Assembly (NCBI GenBank): GCA_951799425.1
Contig: OX637409.1
Coordinates: forward strand, 12,496,960-12,560,959
Length of the DNA stretch: 64,000 nucleotides
Source: Ilex aquifolium
Lineage: Eukaryota; Streptophyta; Magnoliopsida; Aquifoliales; Aquifoliaceae
Direction: 5' to 3'
Shown here: positions 33,760 through 46,944 of the stretch, piece after piece
How positions within the stretch are numbered: position 1 is the first letter of the stretch
Layout of the letters: the number at the start of each line of letters is the position of its first letter
Program-made: the position numbers and the translations under genes
Notes under the pieces: model-generated
The model's input: only the letters and a program-made list of their open reading frames with translations
Told to the model about the DNA's origin: nothing
Databases searched by the model: none

Positions 33760-34942
33760 TGAAAAATGTTAATTGTAGGGGATGAGCACGAAGCTCTGTA
33801 GCAAAATCTTCCCAAACTCAAACAAGGTTTAGGAAAGCATATAAAACGGTTGGTCTCATTTTCATAAATAGCATATATAACATTTTGAAGGAAAAGCAGG
33901 ACATTTTAAATAGATCTCAAGTTTAAGTAGCAATAGTAATCAAAATGGATAAATAAACACCATATACCATTGGTAATTCATTCTACCATGAACCGTTTTC
34001 AACAAGTTCTCGCAGAATCCCATACTTCCCGAAACTCTTGTCAAAACAATTTATGGTACAATGCACGATGACCCACACTGTGTGCCCGATACAACCCACG
34101 TTACTAACCCGTGATCATTAGCGATATGAAAAGTTTATACCCACACGGCGTACAAAGGCGTCTACCCACTCCATGTGGTAGGAAAATTTCATACCCGCGT
34201 GGCATATAAAGACGTATACCCACTACATGATACCCGGTCCATAGTAATCCATGTTCGTATCGTACAACCACGCAAGCGATAAAATTCCCACAAATATCTC
34301 ACATTCTAACCATACCATAAATCCCCACCGGGATAGACTAACCTCTAACACTCTACGGCAATGCTCGAAAGCAATTCAAGTCCATCACAACAATCATACA
34401 AGAGATATCATTACAAACATTTTCTCAATTTACCAGAAATCCCAAAATCCCCAAATTTCACAATTTGTACCATAGCAAAATTGAAGAAAAAGAGCAAGAG
34501 ATCACCATAAACATCATTTTGTTATACAATATCAAGCACTAAGGTTGTGATGGTGAGAACAAAGAAAATGTAAAGAGGAAAAATTCATTTTTCTTAAAAC
34601 TAGGGTTTGAGAATGAAAAAGGGACCTTTAATGGTTACCCAACTACCACAATGTTTAAAACATGGCAATAAATGCAAGAGGATCAAGAATCAAGTAAATA
34701 ATAGCAAGTATATATGATTTTGAACCAAAAGAATACATATAATTTAATCCTAGCCTCAATGTAAGAGAATAGGAAGAAATCCCCTACCTTAATGTTCTTG
34801 AAAAAATTAGGGCTTTGATCTTGAATCAACCCTTCAATCTCTTGTTTTCTCTTGATCTTGTGTTTCTCTCTTTCTCTCTTCCTCTCTTATGTTTTCTAGG
34901 GTTTGGAGTGGTGTAATGAAGGCTAAGGAGGTGACAAAAATG

Positions 34943-34950
34943 TATTTATA
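34943..34950 (-). promoter_or_regulatory. TATA box of B LTR
   Basis: TATAAATA on the minus strand in CCACTATAAATACA, about 52 bp downstream of the palindrome array. The same box lies at 43842-43849 in the other LTR. Confidence 0.65.
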
Positions 34951-35001
34951 GTGGAGGAAAAATCGGCTTGTTCGCGACTTAAAATTTCAGATTTTTACAG
35001 T

Positions 35002-35152
35002 GACTACTGGTAGTTAATTTTGACTACCGGTAGCTCGGGTACATTGGCACTCGACTACCTGTTGACTACCGGTAGCTCGGGTACACTGGACACTCGACTA
35101 CCTGTTGACTACCGGTAGCTCGGGCACACTGGACCATTGACTACCGGTAGTT
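35002..35152 (-). repeat. CTACCGGTAG palindrome array (B 3' LTR)
   Basis: About four intact GACTACCGGTAG words with GCTCGGGTACACTGGACAC-like linkers. The same array is at 43901-44051 and an expanded one at 62981-63167. Confidence 0.88.
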
Positions 35153-35420
35153 GATCCCAGATTTGCCTACTTCCTTTATTTTTCATTTCTAATCCATTCC
35201 AATCTCTTCCAAAACCATCCCAAACCTCTCCAACATATATTTCTACCTCAAACCTATTTAGTACAAGTTCTAGGACATAAAATTTCATATTTTCACATAC
35301 TAAAACTAAATTTCAAATATTATTTCCTCGAGTTATACTATATCAACATTTTTACAACTATTATTTAGTATATATCTATATACATATATAAACGAAAATG
35401 CGGGGTGTTACAATCCACCC

Positions 35421-37431
35421 TGATTAGCACATAACAATGACATGTATGGTGTGCTAATGTGCTTTTGTTTCACCTTTTTTTGTCAATAAATGGGAGTGTT
35501 TTGGTTTTGATTGTGGCTTGATGGAATTTTGGGTGAATGCGTGTAAAATGATGTAAATGACATGATTTAAACCCCCATGGTGTTATATGAGGCTAATGGA
35601 GTGTATGGGGTAGCTTTAAGGATGGTTTGGAGGGGAAAGAAATCCAATTTTTGCTCACAGTCTGAAAACCTTCCGGAAGGTGTATGTCGGCCTTCCGGAA
35701 GGTTTTGCTAAAAACCCTGGATGCCTTGTTCACAGCTAATACCTTCCGGAAGGTTTTGTCCACTGGAATGAACCTTCCGGAAGATTTTAGCTACTGGAGT
35801 AAAACCTTCCGGAAGGACTTGTCTACTGGAATGGACCTTCCGGAAGGTTTTGCCTTGGGTTTCTTTTTGACTGCCAAAATCTTCCGGAAGGTTTTGCCTT
35901 CTGGAATGAACCTTCCGGAAGGTTTTGGCTACTGGAATGAACCTTCCGGAAGATTTTTGCTACTGATGTCGACCTTCCGGAAGTTCTTGCATTTGATTCT
36001 TTTCATTTAACTGTTCTTTCAGCGACCTTCCGGTAGGTGTATGTCGACCTTCCGGAAGGTTTTTGCACTTTTCTCCAGACAGCCTGTAACTCAACTTTGC
36101 GGCTTGGAGGGTCCCACATGCACTTCTCTTACATGCTTCTTGACATCCCTTACACTTCCTGGAGCCTCCCTCACCCCTGCATTGATTTGGATGAGTCTTG
36201 ATAATTAATGAAGAGAGAGAAGAAGAAGGAAGCTGGGTGGGCAGACAGCTCTGCCTCACCCCCTGTCCAGCCCATGTTGCTGCACCCCTAGTGATGGAGA
36301 TCAACTCTGTAGACCTCTCTCTCTCTCCAGGCACGTTTTGGGGGGAAAGCAAGAGTCTCCTTGGGGGGGTATTCATTCATGATGTATGGGAGGATATAGT
36401 TTGGAGAGGGTTGGCTACCTAAGCTTAGTTTAGTTCCAATGAAGAAGACAATGAATAGTGCCGAAAGTTTACATTTTTGCATTCTCTTCATTCCATTTTC
36501 ATGTAATCTCTTGTAAGGATCTTCTAAGTTTAATCTATTGTCTTTAATCTCATTACTTTCAAGTCTATTGCAAGTTTACTTACATGTTCTTCATTTCACC
36601 ATTGTTATGCTTTCATGTTCTTCATTTTTAGCTTAAAATGGGTTTTGAATATTTCTCTTCATAGCTTTAGATTTCTTGTTGTAAGTTAATTTTCATGCTT
36701 CATGTCTTCATTATATGTCTTTACATTATGCTTGTCTTTCATTTTTATGTATGATTAGCTAGGATTTAAGTTGGTTAATCCAAGGGAAAATTCCTCTTGG
36801 GAATAATATTTTCAACTCTTCTTCATTCCTCCCTTTAAAGTCAAATGGTTCGGTTTGACGGGGTTGAGAGTGGATGAGTTGGTGAGCCTTTGATATTCCG
36901 TAGGCCTAGTCACGGTTTATGCTTAGATACTCACCAATCTCGTCCCTAGCTTCCCCCGAATCAATCGTTCATTCATGCTCAATCGGAGGAAGGCTTTGAG
37001 TTGATTTGGTATTCCCATTGGAATGAACCCTTTGGATTAGCCAACACTTGCTTTCTTGCATTTTCATTTTGAACAAAACTCACCAAAACACAAATACAAG
37101 ATTTTACACTTTCTTTTCACTTTTGCAAAATCACTTTCACAAAACTCCCTTTCCTTCCCTGAGGAGACGACCTTGGAATATTTTCCAAGTAAAACACACG
37201 ACCACAAAAGACTCCTTTCGATTGGGGAGCATTTTTGTGCACACCGCATCTCATTCCATCTATTTTGTTCATCACATTTCCATTCACATCCATTTTGTTG
37301 TTGTTTCTTATCTTCTTGCATCATCCGGAGGGAGAGTGACACTCCCCCATCACTATAAGCCACATACACACATTGAGGGTGAGGGTGATGTTTAGGGGTT
37401 AGGGAATACAACACGGTTTTTGTGACAATCA
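35421..37431 (+). repeat. Family A solo LTR inside the B element
   Basis: 2011 bp, starting TGATTAGCAC and ending GTGACAATCA. Target duplication CACCC at 35416-35420 and 37432-37436. It carries an array of CTTCCGGAAG (35668-36061) and the usual A downstream segments (AAGCTTAG near 36420, GGTTTGACGGGGTTGAG near 36850). It separates the B polypurine tract from its 3' LTR. Confidence 0.9.
35668..36061 (+). repeat. CTTCCGGAAG palindrome array
   Basis: Eleven intact CTTCCGGAAG words and one altered copy in about 390 bp, joined by TTTTGxCTACTGGAATGAA-like linkers. The longest such array in the window. The repeats keep a frame open on the plus strand (35684-36010) without coding evidence. Confidence 0.92.
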
Positions 37432-37445
37432 CACCCCCCTTAAAG
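37432..37445 (-). other. Polypurine tract of B element
   Basis: CTTTAAGGGGGGTG on the minus strand, once directly next to the 3' LTR. Confidence 0.8.
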
Positions 37446-37469
37446 AAAGTTTCGTCCTCGAAACTTACC

Positions 37470-40400
37470 TCAAGTAGTGAACAAAAAGGGATACTTCTCC
37501 CGCATTTCTTGCTCCGGTTCCCATGTGGCTTCCTCCACTCCATGGTGTTGCCACAAAACCTTCACTAGTCGGATGACTTTGTTACGGAGCACCTTCTCCT
37601 TGGCATCGAGAATCTTCAACGGTTGTTCTTCATAGGTTGCTCCATCTTGAATTTCAATATCTTCCAAGTCTACAACCGGCGTTGCATCCGATTGACACTT
37701 TCTCAACATCGACACGTGGAACATGTCATGTACCCCGTACAACTGAGCTGGTAATCGCAACTGATACGCCGCTTTGCCCACAACTTTGATCACTTCAAAT
37801 GGCCCGGTATATCTTGGCACTAACTTTCCTTTCTTGCCGAATCTAAATACTCCTTTCTTGGGCGACACTTTGAGAAATACGTAGTCTCCCACCTTGAATT
37901 CTAAGGGTCTTCGTCTGTGGTCCGCATAGCTCTTCTGTCTACTTTGCGCCGTCCGTAGCCTCTCTCGGATGAGTTGAATCTTCTCCGTAGTTTCTCGAAC
38001 AATGTCCGGTCCCAACAAACTACTCTCGCCGGCTTCTAACCAACACGTCGGTGATCGGCATGGTCTTCCATACAATGCTTCATACAGTGCCATCCCAATA
38101 CTTTCCTGATAGCTGTTGTTGTAAGCAAACTCCACCAACGGTAAGTGGTCGCTCCAACTCCCCTTGAAGTCCAACATGCAAGCGCGTAACATATCCTCCA
38201 CAATCTGTATCACCCTCTCGGATTGGCCATCCGTTTGGGGATGAAAAGCCGTACTGAAGTGTAACTCTGTCCCCATCGCTTGTTGTAGACTCTGCCAGAA
38301 TCTCGCCACAAACCTAGAGTCACAATCTGACACAATCGAGAGCGGAACGCCGTGTAACCTCACTACCTCCCGGATATACAGCTGGCTCAAAGTCTCGAAT
38401 GTATCCGTGGTTTTCATACCCAAAAAGTGAGCAGACTTGGTGAGTCTATCCACAATGACCCATACTGCATTATGCCCGCGCGATGTCCATGGTAAACCCG
38501 ACACGAAGTCCATGGTGATGTGATCCCACTTCCACTCTGGAATAGGCAAAGACTGTAGGACTCCTCCTGGCCTTTGATGCTCAATCTTCACTTGCTGGCA
38601 CACCGCACATTTTGCCACATACTTGGCCACATCTCGCTTCATTCCCCTCCACCAATATTGACGCTTCATGTCCCTATACATCTTTGTGCTACCAGGGTGG
38701 ATAGCAAACTTAGAGCAATGACACTCTCCAAGTATTTCCTCATTTAGGGACGAATCGTCGGGAACGCATAACTTCTCCCCATATCTCAATTCTCCATTTC
38801 TTAAAGACCAACCCTTCATAGTTTCTCCATTTTCCAATTTAGCTCGCATCGACGCTAATTCAGGATCCAAGCATTGCAATTCTACAACCCTACGTTGGAG
38901 AGTAGGTTGAGCCTCAAGGTTGAACAAACATGGTCGGGATCCGTCTTCTCCAACCCATAGATCAAAATCTCCAAGGGCATCCCTCAACTTCCATTTACTT
39001 GCAAGAACATTGAGTTCACCCCAAGACTTTCGGCTAAGTGCATCGGCGACTACATTGGCTTTCCCCGGATGGTAATTGAGCGTGAACTCGTAGTCTTCTA
39101 AATACTCAATCCACCTTCTTTGGCGGAGATTCAAATCCTTCTACGTGAAGATATATTTGAGGCTTTTATGGTCTGAGAACACTTGAAATTTCTCCCCGTA
39201 TAAATAACATCTCCACAACTTAAGAGCAAAAACCACAGTGGCTAACTCCAAGTCGTGAGTGGGATAGTTCTGTTCGTGAGTTTTGAGTTGCCTCGATCCA
39301 TAAGCAACTACCTTCCCTCCTTGCATTAGAACACATCCCAAGCCTCGTAACGAAGCATCCGTGTACACATCATATCCCTCCCCACTGCTCGGAATAATGA
39401 GGACAGGAGCCGTCGTCAACTTCTCCTTCAAGGTGCGAAAGGCTAGCTCACACGCTTGAGTCCACACAAATTTTTCTCCCTTCTTTGTAAGGCGAGTCAT
39501 CGGCATCGCAAGCTTTGAGAACCCTTCTACGAACCTTCGATAGTAACCTGCTAAACCCAAGAAGCTACGTATCTCGGTCACATTCTTCGGTGGTTCCCAT
39601 TTCATCACAGCCTCAATCTTTGCGGGATCAACAGCTACTCCTTTCTCGGACACAACATGGCCAAGGAACTTCACTTCCTTCATCCAAAACTCACACTTGC
39701 TCATCTTCGCATATAACTTATGTTCTCTCAATGTTTGTAGCATAATAGAGAGATAACGAGCATGTTCCTCCTGAGTCTGTGAGTAAATCAATATGTCATC
39801 AATAAACACAATGACAAATTGATCGAGGTAAGGCCGGAAGACTCTATGCATCAAATCCATGAAGGCTGCGGGGGCATTAGTCAATCCGAACGGCATCACC
39901 GTATACTCGAAATGACCATACCGGGTACGAAAAGCAGTCTTAGGAATATCCCCCTCCTTAATCTGCAGTTGATGGTACCCTGTGCGAAGATCAATCTTGG
40001 AGTAGTACCTCGAACCCCTCAACTGATCAAATAAATCGTCAATTCGAGGTAAAGGGTATTTATTCTTCACGGTAACCCTATTCAACCTTCGGTAATCCGT
40101 GCACAACCGTAGTGTCTCATCTGTCTTCTTCACAAAGAGGACCGGGGCTCCCCAAGGTGAGGTGCTCAAACGTATAAACCCAATGGCCAATAGATGATCC
40201 AATTGCTTCCTTAGCTCCTTCAACTCCAAAGGTGCCATTCGATAAGGGGCAATGGATATGGGTTCAGTTCCTGGATAGAGATCAATCTTGAACTCAATCT
40301 CCCTTTGTGGAGGTAACCCAGGTAATTCGTCAGGGAAGACATCCGGAAAATCCGATACTATCAACACTACGTCCGCATGGGATTTATCCCGATCATCTCA

Positions 40401-42026
40401 CATTAAGCTGGCTAAGAAACTCAACTGGCTTCCCGCCTTCGCTTTCAAGAATTTATTACCCGTAGTAGGAAATGGATGGAAAGAATTACGATCATTCATG
40501 AAAGTAAAGACTACCCCTCCCGGTAATTGGAATGAGATCCGCTTGCGAAAACAATCCATCACCGCACGGAAAGCGGACAACAAATTCATCCCAAATATAA
40601 CGTCATACCCCTTCATGTCTAACACAACCAAATCTACACTCAACTCTTGCTCCCCAATGCGAAGCACACATTCTCTACATACCCTAGTTGTATCCAATCG
40701 TTCTCCCGTAGGCAAGTCAACATTCAATGCATGTTCTAGCTTCTCGAAACCAAATCCCAAATTAGTAGCATACGCAGTACGTATAAAAGAATGAGTCGCA
40801 CCGGGATCAAATAGAATTCGGGCCCAAGAATTGTAGAGAAGAACAATACCTTCAACTACTGCCTTGGAGGCATCTTCCTCCATTTGGGTCAAAGCAAAAA
40901 CCCTTCCTTGATTTGCGCCGCCGGAGGCTTGAGCTTGTAACGGTCTCTGCTGTGTTAGCCTTTGTAAAGGTGGCTTGTTTGTGGGTAATTGTCCGGTTGC
41001 TTGATTGGTCCTTCGTGGAAACGATGGGCATTGACTTTTGTAGTGCCTAACCTCTCCACATGCAAAGCAGTGACGGGGGTCTGTGGCTGTCCTCCCTGGT
41101 ACCCCTCCTGCTCCTCGAGCTACCGGCGGTCTATGTCCCCCTGCCTGGTCTGGGCGACGGTATGGTGTCGGCCTCTATGCTCCACTGCCGCTAGCACCCG
41201 TCCTGATCGGACCTCCCCTCATAAGGCTCTGTCGCCGCTGAGTATCCTCCATGTCTCTCTCCACAAGTATGGCTCTATCAACCAGATCCCCATACTCCCT
41301 GATCTTGAGAGCCACCAACTTCTCCCTGATAGTCGGCCTCAAGCCCTGCTCAAATCGCTTGGCCCTGTCGGCCTCAGTGGATATGAACTCGGTGGCATAG
41401 CGGGATAGCTCGTCAAACCTCCTCTCGTATTCAGCCACAGTCATGCTACCCTGCCGTAGAGCCAGAAAGTCTGTCTTCATCCGGTCCCTAACTGATTCCG
41501 GAAAATACTTGTCTTGGAAGACTTGGTCGAATTCCTCCCAAGTAAGTGCCTCGGTGTTCCTCCTTCTTTTCACGGAGTCCCACCAATGGTCGGCCTCCCC
41601 CTCGAGCAAATAGGTAGCCAAGCCAACCCTCAAGTCTTCGGCAACCCCCATGCCGTTACAAATCTTCTTTACCCGACGGATCCATTTATCCGCATCCAAA
41701 GGATTGGAGCTCCCTTGGAAAGTAGGCGGGTGTTGCCTCAGAAATTCCCGAAGGGTTACCATCCTCCGGTTATCATCCCCATTGCCCGGTACTTGGGCTA
41801 ATGGATGAGCTCCCCCGTTGTGGTTGTGGTTGTTGTTGTTTCCATTCTGGTTTTGCACCAGAGTGGTGAGCTCCCTCAAGCATTGATATATGCATTGCAT
41901 GGCATCGGGAGGTGGTGGTGGTGGTGGATTTGCTTGACCTCCATGACCACGCCCACGTCCTCGCCCTCGTAACCCGTCCATCCTGCACATCAATTCACAA
42001 TTCAGTTTCATTGATGTACAAGACAT
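37470..42026 (-). pseudogene. Family B gag-pol polyprotein region
   Basis: In minus-strand order: gag with an RGRGRGRG stretch, a Pro run, [21 protein letters not shown] capsid block and a CFACGEV-type zinc knuckle (near 41030-41085); protease with [10 protein letters not shown] (near 40790-40830); RT with [17 protein letters not shown] and catalytic FIDDILIYS (near 39780); RNase H with [13 protein letters not shown] and SDHKSL (39370-39150); integrase HHCC near 38720-38600, DFVSGLP, VSDCDSRF and TDGQSERVI core (38500-38210); and a C-terminal chromodomain (KVLRNKVIRLVKVLWQHHGVEEATWEPE, 37590-37500, residues split here) that would steer integration to heterochromatin. Nearly whole, a few breaks. 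Confidence 0.92.
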
Positions 42027-42153
42027 CCTAAGTATAGATTTAGTCTAAAGCATAAAGTTTATATCAAACTAGACCACAATTTCCTTCACCCTAATCCTAT
42101 ATCTCTAATGGTGATCCATAACCTACAGCTCCCATGTAAGACCTAAAGCCTAA

Positions 42154-42165
42154 GCTCTGATACCA
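42154..42165 (-). other. Primer-binding site (tRNA-iMet) of B element
   Basis: TGGTATCAGAGC on the minus strand, four bases from the LTR end. Confidence 0.9.
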
Positions 42166-42169
42166 ACTT

Positions 42170-44311
42170 TGTAACGCCTCAAATACCACCCTGGACGGCA
42201 TTACATTATGAAACCATTCCTGTCATGAGAGCACTAAATATATATCCATCGAATAAGAAACATTCTTAATTTTAACAAAATTTGGGCAGAGTCTCCTTTG
42301 TACAGGAAGCTCCACCCAAAAATCACAACCCGTACATTTATAATACCTTGACCACACCGGGTCTATCTAACCATCAAATCCAAAATATTTCAGTCACCAT
42401 ATATACTATCCACAACAATCATCCCAAAAGAATAAGCCAAACTAAGGCCATTACAACCCAAAAGAATTACATGAATATATTGCAGCGGAATTTCAAAAGA
42501 AACTAGACTTTACAATGTTTGTACATATTGGTTCCTAGTCTAGTACAAAAATAAAAGGGGCATCTCTAAATATCCCACTCGGGATCCAGGTACCCCTCTA
42601 ATGAGGCTTCCCCAAGGCCCGGCTCATTAGCGCCAAGCTCCTCCTCTATAGCATAATCTGAAAAATGTTAATTGTAGGGGATGAGCACGAAGCTCTGTAG
42701 CAAAATCTTCCCAAACTCAAACAAGGTTTAGGAAAGCATATAAAACGGTTGGTCTCATTTTCACAAATAGCATATATAACATTTTGAAGGAAAAGCAGGA
42801 CATTTTAAATAGATCTCAAGTTTAAGTAGCAATAGTAATCGAAATGGATAAATAAACACCATATACCATTGGTAATTCATTCTACCATGAACCGTTTTCA
42901 ACAAGTTCTCGCAGAATCCCATACTTCCCGAAACTCTTGTCAAAATAATTTATGGTACAATGCACGATGACCCACACTGTGTGCCCGATACAACCCACGT
43001 TACTAACCCGTGATCATTAGCGATATGAAAAGTTTATACCCACACGGCGTACAAAGGCGTCTACCCACTCCATGTGGTAGGAAAATTTCATACCCGCGTG
43101 GCATATAAAGACGTATACCCACTACATGATACCCGGTCCATAGTAATCCATGTTCGTATCGTACAACCACGCAAGTGATAAAATTCCCACAAATATCTCA
43201 CATTCTAACCATACCATAAATCCCCACCGGGATAGACTAACCTCTAACACTCTACGGCAATGCTCGAAAGCAATTCAAGTCCATCACAACAATCATACAA
43301 GAGATATCATTACAAACATTTTCTCAATTTACCAGAAATCCCAAAATCCCCAAATTTCACAATTTGTACCATAGCAAAATTGAAGAAAAAGAGCAAGAGA
43401 TCACCATAAACATCATTTTGTTATACAATATCAAGCACTAAGGTTGTGATGGTGAGAACAAAGAAAATGTAAAGAGGAAAAATTCATTTTTCTTAAAACT
43501 AGGGTTTGAGAATGAAAAAGGGACCTTTAATGGTTACCCAACTACCACAATGTTTAAAACATGGCAATAAATGCAAGAGGATCAAGAATCAAGTAAATAA
43601 TAGCAAGTATATATGATTTTGAACCAAAAGAATACATATAATTTAATCCTAGCCTCAATGTAAGAGAATAGGAAGAATTCCCCTACCTTAATGTTCTTGA
43701 AAAAATTAGGGCTTTGATCTTGAATCAACCCTTCAATCTCTTGTTTTCTCTTGATCTTGTGTTTCTCTCTTTCTCTCTTCCTCTCTTATGTTTTCTAGGG
43801 TTTGGAGTGGTGTAATGAAGGCTAAGGAGGTGACAAAAATGTATTTATAGTGGAGGAAAAATAGGCTTGTTCGCGACTTAAAATTTCAGATTTTTACAGT
43901 GACTACTGGTAGTTAATTTTGACTACCGGTAGCTCGGGTACATTGGCACTCGACTACCTGTTGACTACCGGTAGCTCGGGTACACTGGACACTCGACTAC
44001 CTGTTGACTACCGGTAGCTCGGGCACACTGGACCATTGACTACCGGTAGTTGATCCCAGATTTGCCTACTTCCTTTATTTTTCATTTCTAATCCATTCCA
44101 ATCTCTTCCAAAACCATCCCAAACCTCTCCAACATATATTTCTACCTCAAACCTATTTAGTACAAGTTCTAGGACATAAAATTTCATATTTTCACATACT
44201 AAAACTAAATTTCAAATATTATTTCCTCGAGTTATACTATATCAACATTTTTACAACTATTATTTAGTATATATCTATATACATATATAAACGAAAATGC
44301 GGGGTGTTACA
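42170..44311 (-). repeat. Family B 5' LTR
   Basis: 2142 bp, near-identical to 33271-35412. TATA box 43842-43849, CTACCGGTAG array 43901-44051, 30-codon frame 42566-42658. Confidence 0.95.
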
Positions 44312-46141
44312 TTTGGTGTTTGAAGTTTGTGAATGAAAATACAATAAAAACAAGTGTTGGCTAATCCAAAAGGTTCACTCCAATGGGAATGCCCAATCAA
44401 CTCGAAACCCTCCTCCAAGGGTTTATAGATGAACGATTGATTCGTGGGAAGCTAGGGATAAGATGGGTCACTATCTAAGCATAAACCGTGACTAGGCCTA
44501 CGGAATATCAAAGACTCACCAACTTATCCACCCTCAACCCAGTCAAATCGAACCATCGTACACCGAGAGAGGAAAGAAAATGAGTTGAATTTGAAAACCC
44601 AAGAGGAGGTTTCCCTTGAATTAGCCAACTAAAAATCTAGCTACTCATGAAAGCAAGAAAGGAATGCATAATGTAAAGAGACATAATGAAGAAATAAAAC
44701 ATGGAACATAACTTAAAGCAAGAAAACTTAAGCTATGAAGAAAAATATACAATACCCATTTTAAAGCAAGAAATGAAGAAAACTTGGAAGCAACAATGGT
44801 GGAATCTAGAACATGTGATTAAACTTGAAATGTACTTGAAGTGAATGACATTAAAGACATTAAATGAAGATTAAAAGATCCTTACATTAAACTACAAGTG
44901 AAAAGATGGAAGAAAATGCAAAAACATAAACATTTACTGTTCATCTTCTTCCTAACTATTCTAAGCTTAGGTAGCCACACTTGAAGAACTTGTGTAATGC
45001 TGAATATATGTTGTGTAGAGACTTCATTTTCGTCCATGAGGGTCCCTAGGGTCTGTGTGTGCAGGCCTCCTGTCAATGGGAGGTGATTTGAAGTCTTGGA
45101 CAGGCTAGAAGAAGCTTAGCCTGCAACTCCCCTGAAAGTCCCCTTCTCTCCCATCCTCATTAATGCCCTTGCCTCCAAAGTCTTCAAATTGTGTAAGGGA
45201 GGCATGGTTGTAGGTAGAACATGTTGGGATAAGTGTGGGAGAAGTGTAGGTGGGACCCCCAAGCAAGTGGGATATGATTTGGAGGCGTCTGGGCTGTTTT
45301 GGACATTCTGGGCACGGCGTACCGGTATGCATACCGGTACGGTTTGGCTACTGGAGTTCGGCGTACCGGTACGGTTTGCCTACTCTTGACCAGTTTTCAT
45401 AGAATTATCATAACTTTTTATCCAACTGTCCGATTGAGCTGAAATTTTGACACAATACAGAAGACATCCACATCTACAACTTTAATGTTTTTCACTTTTT
45501 CAGATTCGAAGAGGATCATGGTAGAAAATGAGAAAAACATCGGTACTGTGTCAAAACTTTGGGAAACCAGTGGGCTAAACCTTCCAAATTTCATTTTTCT
45601 TGGTTTCTTCACCTTTAAGCCTCCAAATCCTCATTGAATGTGTCCATCTCTTCACCACTCATTCATCCTTAGTTGCAAGGTTATAAAATCCATCATTTAC
45701 GCTATAATTACCTGCAACATCGAAAATTCAACATTATTCATAATTTCGGCTAACTCTAAGTACTTAAATACCAAGTTGAGTTAAAATGCATGTAATGAGG
45801 CCTTGAAATATACAATATTTTGTGCTCGTCAATCGAACTTCCGGAAGGATTATCCCACTGGAATTGGTATTAGTACCTGTAACGCCCAAAAACACACCCT
45901 GGACGGCATTACATTCTAAAACATTCATATCATGAGAGCACTAACATAATTCCATCAATAAGAAATTTTTTCCATTCATCATCCATAGAATTTACAATAT
46001 CATCCCAAAAGAATAAGCCAAGCTATGGCATTTACATCTCAAAGGATCAAACGTAACTTAGCAGCGGAATAACAAAAGAAAACTAAACTTCACATGATTT
46101 CAAAATAAATTCTCAAGTCTATTACAAAAGAAGCTATGTCT

Positions 46142-46234
46142 CTACAGGTCCATCTCGGGATCTACGTTCCCTTCTATGGGAGCTTCACAATGTCCCGGCT
46201 CGTCAGTTCCGAGCTCCTCCTCTAGACAAAGACC
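46142..46234 (-). other. Conserved 30-codon LTR frame (B3 copy)
   Basis: EEELGTDEPGHCEAPIEG and DPEMDL then TAG; same length as all other copies despite many substitutions. Preceded by ATATTTCAG. Confidence 0.65.
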
Positions 46235-46487
46235 TGAAATATGTTGTTTGTAGGGGGTGAGCACTAAGCTCTGTAGCAACATTCCTCCCAAACTCGAACA
46301 AGGTTTATCAAAGCATATAAAATGGTCGGTCTCATTTCACAAATAGCATATATAATCTTTGAAGTAAAACAGGGACATTTTAGAATGGATCTCAAGTTTA
46401 AGTAGCAATAGAAATGAACAATAACAACCAAGTTCCGATAAACATCCATTTTCAAAATATAAACCATTTCCCACACATGATATAAGA

Positions 46488-46944
46488 TTGTCCTCCCCGG
46501 CATGAGCATCCTTATAAGGAACCTCTCACCCTCAAGGTTTGGTTTCTCAAGCATCCTTACAAGGAACCTCTTGAGGAAATCACATATTGTCCTCTTTTGG
46601 CATGAGCATCCTTATAAGGAACCTCTCACCCTCAAGGCTTGATTTCTCAAGCATCCTTATAAGGAACCTCTTGAGGAAAATCACATACTGTCCTCTTTTG
46701 GCATGATCATCCTTATAAGGAACCTCTCACCCTCAAGGCTTGGTTTCTCAAGCATCCTTATAAGGAACCTCTTGAGGAAAATCACATACTGTCCTCTTTT
46801 GGCATGAGCATCCTTATAAGGAACCTCTCACCCTCAAGGCTTGGTTTCTCAAGCATCCTTATAAGGAACCTCTTGAGGAAAATCACATACTGTCCTCTTT
46901 TGGCATGAGCATCCTTATAAGGAACCTCTCACCCTCAAGGCTTG
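46488..46944. repeat. 101-bp tandem repeat, about 4.5 units
   Basis: Units start near 46488, 46588, 46689, 46790 and 46891 with TGTCCTC. Each unit itself contains two copies of AGCATCCTTATAAGGAACCT, so the period is built from a half-unit of about 50 bp. TTATAA gives each half a short palindromic core. Absent from the other B LTRs. Confidence 0.93.

Larger units (their letters stand above)
33271..35412 (-). repeat. Family B 3' LTR
   Basis: 2142 bp. Minus-strand TATA box at 34943-34950, CTACCGGTAG array at 35002-35152, 30-codon frame at 33667-33759. Confidence 0.95.
33271..44311 (-). mobile_element. Full-length Tekay/Del-like chromovirus (family B)
   Basis: Two 2142-bp LTRs (33271-35412, 42170-44311) and target duplication TTTGG (33266-33270, 44312-44316). 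On the minus strand: tRNA-iMet primer site, gag, protease, RT, RNase H, integrase, C-terminal chromodomain, polypurine tract. By eye the LTRs differ at about a dozen positions (about 0.5%), so insertion is very recent, well under a million years at usual plant rates. A 2.0-kb family A solo LTR then inserted between the polypurine tract and the 3' LTR. The coding region looks nearly whole, with only a few breaks. Confidence 0.95.
32942..45831 (-). repeat. Family A solo LTR, split by a full-length B element
   Basis: LTR sequence occupies 32942-33270 and 44317-45831, about 1.84 kb. Target duplication ATCGA at 32937-32941 and 45832-45836. Contains GTACCGGTAC palindromes at 45316-45376 and the GTTATG...CTACAAC block at 45405-45483. 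Confidence 0.9.

Noticed and set aside
35684-36010. 108-codon open frame over the CTTCCGGAAG array with repeated FRKVL..GMNLPEGF units
   Set aside because: The frame stays open because the DNA repeat lacks stops; peptide periodicity follows the palindrome array inside an LTR, and no other A copy keeps it.
40288-40794. 168-codon frame on the plus strand (also at 59387-59893) conserved between two copies
   Set aside because: It is antisense to the protease and RT of B elements; conservation follows from the coding strand.
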